This document shows positions 1-4,778 of a DNA stretch of 8,317 nt, piece by piece. Made by a program: the position numbers and the translations under genes. The stretch's first letter is position 1, and every line of letters starts with the position of its first letter. The notes below the pieces were generated by a model, which was not told the DNA's origin, made no database searches, and saw only the letters and a list, made by a program, of their open reading frames with translations. The DNA is taken from assembly GCA_025464795.1 (NCBI GenBank), contig JAODNB010000038.1, forward strand, positions 1-8,317, read 5' to 3'. The DNA is from Frankiales bacterium (GTDB lineage: Bacteria; Actinomycetota; Actinomycetes; Mycobacteriales; SCTD01).

Positions 1-66
1 ACCCTGCGGCAGACCAGTGCCAGGGCTGCCATGAAGCGCGCTCGGAAGGCGGCCCGCGGCGCGTGA
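1..66 (+). CDS. 3' end of upstream gene, probably pgsA (phosphatidylglycerophosphate synthase)
   Basis: Reading from base 1 the frame is open for 21 codons and ends at TGA 64-66. The tail is very basic (KRARKAARGA at the end), like the cytoplasmic C-terminal tail of actinobacterial PgsA enzymes (CDP-diacylglycerol-glycerol-3-phosphate 3-phosphatidyltransferase), an inner-membrane phospholipid enzyme. The assignment rests mainly on gene order: pgsA commonly precedes cinA/clgR in actinobacteria (pgsA3-clgR-pspA in Mycobacterium tuberculosis). No catalytic part lies inside the window, so the identity is inferred. Its stop overlaps the GTG start of cinA (GTGA, 63-66), which suggests translational coupling and one transcript. 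Confidence 0.5.
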   Translation, partial: TLRQTSARAAMKRARKAARGA

Positions 67-1277
67 AGGGGGCGGTGCTCGCTGTCGGCTCCGAGCTCCT
101 GCTCGGGGACGTGGTCAACTCGAACGCCGCGTTCCTCGGCAGGCAGCTGGCAGCCGCCGGCGTCGAGGTCATCTCGTCCGTCGCCGTCGCCGACGACCTG
201 CCCAGACTCGTCGCGCTGATCCACCACCACCTGCTCGAGTCCGACCTGGTCGTGCTCTGCGGCGGGCTCGGGCCCACCGTCGACGACCTCACCCGCGACG
301 CCATCGCGGCCGCGTGCGGTGCGCCGCTCGTGCACCATGCCGAGATCGAGGCGGAGCTCGTCGAGAAGTTCCGGCGGTACGGGGTGCCGATGCCGGAGGC
401 GGTGCTGCGCCAGGCCCAGGTGCCTACCGGCGCGGAGGCGCTGGCGAACCCGGTCGGCACGGCTCCCGGGCTCTGGCTGCCCTTCAACGACAAGGTCCTG
501 CTCGCCCTGCCGGGGCCTCCGCACGAGCTGGCGGCGGTCGCGGCTCCGGTCTGGCCGAGGCTCGCGGAGCTCACTGGCACGGTCGTGACCACCCGGCAGG
601 TCCTCGTCAGCGGGCTGGGGGAGCCGCTCGTCGCAGAGGCCGTTGAGGCCGTCATCACGCTCCCCGAGGGGGTGGCGCTGTCCTACCTGGCAGGTGGAGC
701 CGTGGTGCGCGTGCGCTTCACGGCGTCGGGAGACCCGTCGGTCCTCGAACCGCTGGTGGCCGCGGTCGACGCTGCCCTGGCCGACAAGGTCTGGGGCCAC
801 GACAGCGACACCCTCGACGGGGTCGTTCACGCCGCCCTGGCCGCACGCGGGCAGACCGTCGCCGTCGCGGAGTCCTTGACCGGCGGTCTCCTGGGGGCTG
901 CGCTGTCGGAGCGCTCAGGGTCGTCGGCGACCTTCCGTGGGAGCGCTGTTGCGTACGCGACCGACCTCAAGGCCTCCCTCGTCGGCGTGCCGGAAGCGGT
1001 GCTCGCCGAGCACGGAGCCGTCTCTGCTGAGACGGCTGCAGCGCTGGCGCAGGGCGCGCGCAGCACGCTCGGCGCGGACTGGGGGCTGGCCGTCACCGGC
1101 GTGGCAGGCCCCACCGAGCAGGAGGGCAAGCCCGTGGGCACCGTTTTCCTGGCTGTCGCGGGTCCGGAGGGCACCGACGTGGTCGAGCGCAGGCTGCCGG
1201 GCGGAAGGGACCGAGTGCGGGCGCTCACGGTGACGGCCGCCCTCGACCTGCTGCGCCGCGCGCTGGGGAACGGATGA
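63..1277 (+). CDS. cinA: CinA family protein: nucleotide-pyrophosphatase-like plus NMN deamidase domains
   Basis: A full-length two-domain CinA of 404 aa, the usual length. The N-terminal molybdopterin-binding-like (COG1058) domain covers about residues 1-165, with GGLGPTVDD at 67-75 and PGPPHEL at 150-156. The C-terminal CinA/PncC domain covers about 255-404, with AESLTGG at 269-275, GAVSAETA at 318-325 and VTGVAGP at 344-350. Known members act in pyridine-nucleotide salvage: the N-domain hydrolyses ADP-ribose-type pyrophosphates and the C-domain deamidates nicotinamide mononucleotide to nicotinate mononucleotide. In some bacteria the gene is linked to competence, but nothing here points to that. 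The GTG start at 63 overlaps the previous stop by 4 nt. Only a distant GGAAGG (44-49) precedes it, consistent with coupled translation. Both domains look intact; activity of the two domains in this organism is inferred. Confidence 0.93.
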   Translation: MKGAVLAVGSELLLGDVVNSNAAFLGRQLAAAGVEVISSVAVADDLPRLVALIHHHLLESDLVVLCGGLGPTVDDLTRDAIAAACGAPLVHHAEIEAELVEKFRRYGVPMPEAVLRQAQVPTGAEALANPVGTAPGLWLPFNDKVLLALPGPPHELAAVAAPVWPRLAELTGTVVTTRQVLVSGLGEPLVAEAVEAVITLPEGVALSYLAGGAVVRVRFTASGDPSVLEPLVAAVDAALADKVWGHDSDTLDGVVHAALAARGQTVAVAESLTGGLLGAALSERSGSSATFRGSAVAYATDLKASLVGVPEAVLAEHGAVSAETAAALAQGARSTLGADWGLAVTGVAGPTEQEGKPVGTVFLAVAGPEGTDVVERRLPGGRDRVRALTVTAALDLLRRALGNG

Positions 1278-1292
1278 CCGGTTTGGGGTGTT
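1266..1292 (+). promoter_or_regulatory. Possible SigE-type ECF promoter upstream of clgR (weak)
   Basis: GGGGAAC at 1265-1271 followed, after 18 nt, by GTT at 1290-1292 resembles the GGAAC...GTT pattern of actinobacterial SigE-class promoters. In M. tuberculosis clgR is transcribed from a SigE-dependent promoter, so the position is suggestive. The -10 half is poor (TGTT rather than CGTT), and it would give a leader of about 90 nt. A competing -10-like hexamer TAGCGT lies at 1344-1349 without a convincing -35. This is pattern matching by eye only. Confidence 0.22.
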
Positions 1293-1374
1293 CTGCTCAG
1301 AGCGAAGCCCGGGGTCGGCGGTGCCAACGCCTGACGATGCGGGTAGCGTGGGCTCCCTGACCAGCCTGATGAAC

Positions 1375-1380
1375 GGAGGT
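1375..1380 (+). promoter_or_regulatory. Ribosome binding site that sets the clgR start
   Basis: GGAGGT lies 7 nt before GTG 1388. The longer in-frame GTG at 1379 overlaps this motif and so cannot use it, which favours 1388 as the start. The resulting N-terminus MVVLR is what I expect of actinobacterial ClgR proteins. Confidence 0.7.
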
Positions 1381-1387
1381 GTCTGAC

Positions 1388-1714
1388 GTGGTGGTTCTCC
1401 GCACCCTGCTGGGTGATGCCCTCCGTGACACCCGCCTTCGTCAGCACCGCACCCTTCGTGAGGTCTCGAGCGCGGCCCGCGTGAGCCTCGGCTACCTCTC
1501 CGAGGTCGAGCGCGGCCAGAAGGAAGCCTCCTCCGAGCTCCTCGCGAGCATCTGCCGGGCGCTCGGCGTGCGCCTGTCCGACGTCCTGCGCGACGTCAGC
1601 GAGGAGCTCGCCGTCGTCGAGCCGCACCCCCTGCCGATCCCGGTCCTCGAGGCCGTACCGGAGCCGGTCCCGGTGTCGGTGCACGCGGTGTCCGACGTCG
1701 TCGCGGCCGCCTGA
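1388..1714 (+). CDS. clgR: ClgR-type XRE-family transcriptional activator
   Basis: A protein of 108 aa with one helix-turn-helix (XRE/Cro-C1 fold, about residues 8-65). The core RVSLGYLSEVERGQKEASSE (31-50) is the highly conserved ClgR recognition region, known from Streptomyces, Corynebacterium and Mycobacterium. In those genera ClgR activates clpP and other protease genes and, in mycobacteria, pspA, in response to envelope and proteolytic stress. The rest is a proline/valine-rich tail ending VSDVVAAA. Small hydrophobic/alanine C-termini mark ClgR and PopR for ClpP-dependent turnover in streptomycetes, so similar control is plausible here. The GTG at 1388 is chosen over GTG 1379 because of the GGAGGT at 1375-1380. 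A 110-nt gap after cinA suggests its own promoter. The tetR gene follows 13 nt after its stop, so the two are probably co-transcribed. Confidence 0.88.
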   Translation: MVVLRTLLGDALRDTRLRQHRTLREVSSAARVSLGYLSEVERGQKEASSELLASICRALGVRLSDVLRDVSEELAVVEPHPLPIPVLEAVPEPVPVSVHAVSDVVAAA

Positions 1715-1727
1715 TCAGCCTGCCTTC

Positions 1728-2390
1728 GTGGCTCCTGTGACTGCAGCCTCGGATGTCCCCGTCCGGGAGCCGGGCACCCGCGCTCGCTCGGGCAACGCCA
1801 TGGGTCGCACCCGCTCAGCGCTGCTCCAGGCGACGGCGGACTGCGTGGCCCGGTACGGCATCCGCAAGACCACCATGGTCGATGTCGCCTCCAAGAGCGG
1901 GGTGGCCAAGGCGACGCTCTACAACCACTTCCGCACCAAGGACGACGTGCTCGCCGCGCTCGTCGAGCAGCAGGTCGCCGACCTCGTCGGGGCGTGCGTC
2001 ACCACGGCCGCGGCAGAGGGGCTGGTCGCAGCCCTCGAGCAGGTCTCCGTGGCGTTCGCTGCCAGCCGGCCGCTGCGCAAAGCGGCCGAGAGCGAGCAGT
2101 CCCTGCTCGCGCCCCTCGCTGTCCCGGGCGACGGCCGTGGGTGGCAGCTCGCTCGCGACGGGGTCACCGCGGTGCTCACGGCCGGTCGCGCCGCCAGCGG
2201 CCCTGCTGAGGTGGAGCTGGTCCTGCGTTGGTGCGTCAGCCAGCTGCTCTGGCCGGCCGCAAGCGCCCGAGCCGCCGCCGAAGCCCTTGCCCGCGCCCTC
2301 AGCGACTTCACGGCGCCGGTCGACGCCGCCCCTGCCGCTGTCCCAGTGACTCCCCGCAGTACGCCCGGCGCGCTCGGGTGGCCAGGATGA
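1728..2390 (+). CDS. TetR/AcrR-family transcriptional regulator
   Basis: A 220-aa protein, normal size for TetR regulators. The N-terminal DNA-binding domain spans about residues 27-75, with the helix-turn-helix in TTMVDVASKSGVAKATLYNHF (positions 48-68, sequence shortened here to its key part VAKATLYNHF at 59-68). The alanine-rich helical C-terminal part, expected to bind a ligand and dimerise, shows no recognisable ligand signature, so the inducer is unknown. The start is uncertain: GTG 1728 gives a 25-residue tail before the domain and has no clear ribosome site; GTG 1737 and ATG 1800 are alternatives in the same frame. It lies between clgR (13 nt upstream) and pspA (35 nt downstream), so it may tune pspA or itself; that role is inferred from position only. 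Confidence 0.82.
   Translation: MAPVTAASDVPVREPGTRARSGNAMGRTRSALLQATADCVARYGIRKTTMVDVASKSGVAKATLYNHFRTKDDVLAALVEQQVADLVGACVTTAAAEGLVAALEQVSVAFAASRPLRKAAESEQSLLAPLAVPGDGRGWQLARDGVTAVLTAGRAASGPAEVELVLRWCVSQLLWPAASARAAAEALARALSDFTAPVDAAPAAVPVTPRSTPGALGWPG
2362..2372. promoter_or_regulatory. CGC-N5-GCG element upstream of pspA, possible ClgR box
   Basis: CGC at 2362-2364 and GCG at 2370-2372 flank five bases, the core spacing of published ClgR operators. It lies inside the tetR 3' end, 54-64 nt before the pspA start. In DNA this GC-rich the core is expected by chance every few hundred bases, and the inner five bases (CCGGC) do not match the A-centred Corynebacterium consensus, so this is weak. 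Confidence 0.2.
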
Positions 2391-2396
2391 CAGGAT

Positions 2397-2407
2397 GGGT
2401 CTGACCC
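2397..2407. promoter_or_regulatory. Perfect 11-bp inverted repeat in front of pspA
   Basis: GGGTC-T-GACCC has two 5-bp arms around one base. It sits in the 35-nt tetR-pspA gap, ending 7 nt before the pspA ribosome site (AAGGAG, 2415-2420). Such a site could be half of an operator for the adjacent TetR regulator, or a minor hairpin masking translation. No second copy was seen elsewhere in the window. Confidence 0.25.
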
Positions 2408-2425
2408 GCTGAAGAAGGAGCTCGT

Positions 2426-3241
2426 GTGGCTGCCAACCCGTTCGTGAAGGCCTGGAAGTACTTCATGGCTGCCTTTGGCGCCAAGATCGATGAGAAGGCC
2501 GACCCGAAGATCCAGATCCAGCAGGCCGTGGAAGAAGCGCAGCGACAGCACCAGGCGCTGACGCAGCAGGCTGCCGCGGTCATCGGCAACCAGCGCCAGC
2601 TGGAGATGAAGCTGGCCCGCCAGATGAGCGAGGTCGAGAAGCTGCAGGGCTCAGCGCGACAGGCGCTCGTCCTCGCCGACAAGGCCCGGGCTGACGGCGA
2701 CGCGGGAAAGGCCACCGAGTACGAGTCGACCGCGCAGGCCTTCGCGAACCAGCTCGTCTCCGCGGAGAAGCAGATGGAGGACATGAAGGCCCTCCACGAC
2801 TCCGCGCTCCAGGCGGCTCAGCAGGCGAAGAAGGCCGTCGAGACCAACGCGACCCTCGTGCAGAAGAAGCTCGCCGAGCGGACCCAGCTCCTGAGCCAGC
2901 TCGAGCAGGCCAAGATGCAGGAGCAGGTGACCAGGAGCCTCAACTCGATGTCGGAGCTCTCAGCACCCGGCACCGTGCCCACGCTGGACGAGGTCCGCGA
3001 CAAGATCGAGGCCAGGTACGCCAAGGCCCTCGGTGGTGCGGAGCTCGCCAGCAGCAGCGTCGAGGGGCGGATGCTCGAGGTGGAGAAGTCGACGATGGAC
3101 GTGGCCGGTCAGGCGCGCCTGGACCAGATCCGCGCCAGCATGACCGGTCAGCTCCCCGCCGCCGCTGCCGCGCCCTCGGCGCCGCTCGAAGCTGCGACCC
3201 CCGACGCGGACAGGGCGGCCGACCAGACCCAAGGGTCCTGA
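2426..3241 (+). CDS. pspA: PspA/IM30 family phage-shock protein (35-kDa antigen type)
   Basis: A 271-aa protein matching the mycobacterial PspA (Rv2744c type) from the first residues: ANPFVKAWKY at 3-12, IDEKADPKIQIQQAVEEAQ at 21-39, then ALTQQAAAVIGNQRQLEMKL at 44-63 and TLDEVRDKIEARYAKALG at 186-203. It is almost entirely long amphipathic coiled-coil helix (about 30-245), ending in an Ala/Pro-rich, probably disordered tail. PspA proteins are peripheral inner-membrane proteins that assemble on and stabilise stressed membranes, and in mycobacteria they work under ClgR control. The GTG at 2426 has AAGGAG at 2415-2420, five nt upstream, giving a good start. Its TGA (3239-3241) shares one base with the next gene's ATG. 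Identity is secure; regulation by the upstream ClgR is inferred from known mycobacterial biology. Confidence 0.95.
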   Translation: MAANPFVKAWKYFMAAFGAKIDEKADPKIQIQQAVEEAQRQHQALTQQAAAVIGNQRQLEMKLARQMSEVEKLQGSARQALVLADKARADGDAGKATEYESTAQAFANQLVSAEKQMEDMKALHDSALQAAQQAKKAVETNATLVQKKLAERTQLLSQLEQAKMQEQVTRSLNSMSELSAPGTVPTLDEVRDKIEARYAKALGGAELASSSVEGRMLEVEKSTMDVAGQARLDQIRASMTGQLPAAAAAPSAPLEAATPDADRAADQTQGS

Positions 3242-3888
3242 TGGACGTCGCGGAGCACTACCGCGGTCAGCGCGAGGAGCTCAGCGCCCTCGTCCTCGGG
3301 CTGGATGCGGGCCAGGTGGACACCGCGGTGCCGGGGTGCCCGCTGTGGGACGTCCGCCAGACCCTCAGCCACCTCGTCGGGGTGACGGCGGATGTGTGCA
3401 GCGGGACGATGGCGGACGCGGGACAGCCGGTGTGGACGCAGGCCCAGGTCGACGCCCGTTCCGACAAGAGCGTGCAGGAGCTCGTCGAGGAGTGGACGAA
3501 GCGATCCGTGGGGTTCGAGGAAGCCCTGCCGAGCATGGGCTTCACCGGATGGGTCTTCACCTACGACGTCACGATGCACGGTGACGACATCAGGGAGGCC
3601 CTGGGTCTGCCGTTGGGAAGCTCCGAGACGCACCGGGTCGTGCTCGACGGCATCATCGACCGTGCCCGCAGTCGCGCCGAGCGCATCGGGACGCTCACGC
3701 TGACCGCCGGCGACGAGACCTGGACGCTCGGGGAGGGCCAGCCGTCCGCCTCTCTGCGCGTCGGGAGCATCGGGGAGCTGGCCCGGGTCATCGGTGCCCG
3801 TCGCGACGACGACACGGTGCGCGCACTGGACTGGACCGGCGACCCGGAGCCCTGGATCCCCGTCCTCCCGCTGTTCAGGGACCGGTAA
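3241..3888 (+). CDS. DinB-fold maleylpyruvate isomerase-like (MDMPI N-terminal domain) family protein
   Basis: A 215-aa soluble protein with the actinobacterial TIGR03083/MDMPI pattern: PGCPLWDVRQTLSHLVG at 31-47 and YDVTMHGDDIREALG at 108-122. In mycothiol-dependent maleylpyruvate isomerase the metal is held by a His in the first motif and an E-x3-H pair in the second. Here His44 and His113 are present, but the acidic position four residues before His113 is Asp109 rather than Glu. Proteins of this family use mycothiol or bind a metal through the DinB four-helix bundle; most have no assigned substrate, so no specific reaction is claimed. The C-terminal part (about 130-215) is the SCP2-like/MDMPI-C-type region with no motif I can name. 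ATG 3241 overlaps the pspA stop (TGATG), with AAGGG at 3231-3235 upstream, so translation is probably coupled to pspA. Its end overlaps the convergent nei2 gene by 14 nt. Confidence 0.75.
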   Translation: MDVAEHYRGQREELSALVLGLDAGQVDTAVPGCPLWDVRQTLSHLVGVTADVCSGTMADAGQPVWTQAQVDARSDKSVQELVEEWTKRSVGFEEALPSMGFTGWVFTYDVTMHGDDIREALGLPLGSSETHRVVLDGIIDRARSRAERIGTLTLTAGDETWTLGEGQPSASLRVGSIGELARVIGARRDDDTVRALDWTGDPEPWIPVLPLFRDR

Positions 3889-4666
3889 CCCCCTGCTGGC
3901 AGTGGCCGCACCAGTAGGTCACGCGCGTGTAGGTCCCCTCGCCCTGGTCGGCGCGCAGGACCCGCTGCCCGCACCGTCGGCAGGGCCTGCCGGCGCGCTC
4001 GAACACCCAGTGCTGCTCCCCGGGGCGCAGCGAGCCGGTGGTGCTCTGCTCGGGGTGCTCCCGGTTCGCGCGGATCAAGCGCACCGAGCGGGTCACGAGC
4101 CGGTCCAGATCCACCTCTGAGACCGGCGTCCAGGGGGTCACGCCCGTGAGGAAGAGCGCCTCCAGGCGATACAGGTTGCCCAGCCCTGCCAGGTTGCGCT
4201 GATCGAGCAGAGCCATGCCGATGGCCCGCTGCGGCACCGCGCCAAGCCTCCGTACTGCCTCTGCCTGGTCGAAGTCGTCGGCCAGGACGTCCGGACCGAG
4301 GTGACCCACGACGTCGGCCTCTTGGTCGGTCGGGACCAGCTCGACCACCGGCAGCCTGAAGCCGACCGCGACGGTGGTGGCGGTGGCGAGCACCGCTCGG
4401 ACCTGGAAGTCCGGCCCCTTCCAGCGGTCGCCGGGGGCGTACAGGTGCCAGGAGCCGTCCATGCGGAAGTGGGTGTGCAGGGTGAGCCCGTTCGACAGCC
4501 GGGTGAGCAGGTGCTTGCCGCGCGGCACGACCTCCGTCACGGCCGTACCGGCCAGGTCCACCGTCGCCAGCGCCGGGACCCGGAAGTCCGACGACACGAG
4601 GACGTGTCCTGCGAGGGCGCGGTCCATGCGACGGGCGGCGAGCCACACCGTGTCTCCTTCGGGCAC
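3875..4666 (-). CDS. nei2: Nei2-type DNA glycosylase/AP lyase (Fpg/Nei family endonuclease VIII)
   Basis: A complete 263-aa base-excision-repair enzyme that removes oxidised bases and cleaves the abasic strand. The N-terminus reads PEGDTVW after the initiator Met; this proline becomes the Schiff-base nucleophile, followed by the catalytic Glu. RGKH with Lys51 is the conserved lysine of the beta-hairpin region. LLDQRNLAGLGNLYRLEALF (about 174-193) is the helix-two-turn-helix DNA-binding motif. The C-terminus carries a CxxC...CxxC zinc finger (CRRC ... CGHC). The overall pattern is closest to mycobacterial Nei2 (Rv3297). The start must be GTG 4664-4666, because the upstream in-frame ATG (4682-4684) would add six residues before the catalytic proline. 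The GGAGG just before this GTG is only about 1 nt away, so initiation may be leaderless or rely on another signal. Convergent with and overlapping the isomerase-like gene; divergent from the protease gene. Confidence 0.92.
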   Translation of the reverse strand: MPEGDTVWLAARRMDRALAGHVLVSSDFRVPALATVDLAGTAVTEVVPRGKHLLTRLSNGLTLHTHFRMDGSWHLYAPGDRWKGPDFQVRAVLATATTVAVGFRLPVVELVPTDQEADVVGHLGPDVLADDFDQAEAVRRLGAVPQRAIGMALLDQRNLAGLGNLYRLEALFLTGVTPWTPVSEVDLDRLVTRSVRLIRANREHPEQSTTGSLRPGEQHWVFERAGRPCRRCGQRVLRADQGEGTYTRVTYWCGHCQQGVTGP

Positions 4667-4671
4667 CCCTC

Positions 4672-4691
4672 CATGGTGCGGCATGGTGCGG
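4672..4691. repeat. Two exact tandem copies of a 10-bp unit before nei2
   Basis: CATGGTGCGG occurs at 4672-4681 and again at 4682-4691 without a mismatch, followed by CA. It lies immediately upstream of the nei2 GTG on the minus strand, and duplicates an ATG codon there. It may be slippage or a regulatory duplication; it also creates the misleading upstream ATG start. Confidence 0.6.
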
Positions 4692-4694
4692 CAC

Positions 4695-4716
4695 GTCACA
4701 GCCTGGTCACACAGGC
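4695..4716. promoter_or_regulatory. Candidate operator in the nei2/protease divergent spacer
   Basis: GTCACA occurs at 4695-4700 and 4706-4711, a direct repeat with an 11-bp period (about one helical turn). The second copy forms the centre of an inverted repeat, GCCTG (4701-4705) and CAGGC (4712-4716). Position between two divergent genes fits a shared regulator site. No matching family is recognised and no clear -10/-35 pair was found on either strand in 4667-4778. Confidence 0.3.
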
Positions 4717-4767
4717 AGGAGTCAGGGCGGACGCGACGAAGAAGGACTGATCTGCTCGCCCCCCACT

Positions 4768-4773
4768 GGAGGT
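4768..4773 (+). promoter_or_regulatory. Ribosome binding site fixing the protease start
   Basis: GGAGGT lies five nt before GTG 4779. It selects this start over the long upstream open frame, and the protein then begins directly with a signal peptide. Confidence 0.8.
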
Positions 4774-4778
4774 CCTCT

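Noticed and set aside
827..1684. 285-codon minus-strand frame across the cinA end and clgR
   Set aside because: It covers two well-supported plus-strand genes, with Arg/Ala/Ser-rich composition typical of a shadow frame.
1711..1718. 8-bp palindrome CTGATCAG at the clgR stop as a TetR operator
   Set aside because: It is short, overlaps the stop codon, and palindromes of this size occur by chance; no flanking symmetry was seen.
4374..4778. Upstream extension of the protease frame to an ATG at 4374
   Set aside because: It overlaps nei2 antisense, lacks a ribosome site, and would bury the signal peptide. GTG 4779 with GGAGGT is the sensible start.
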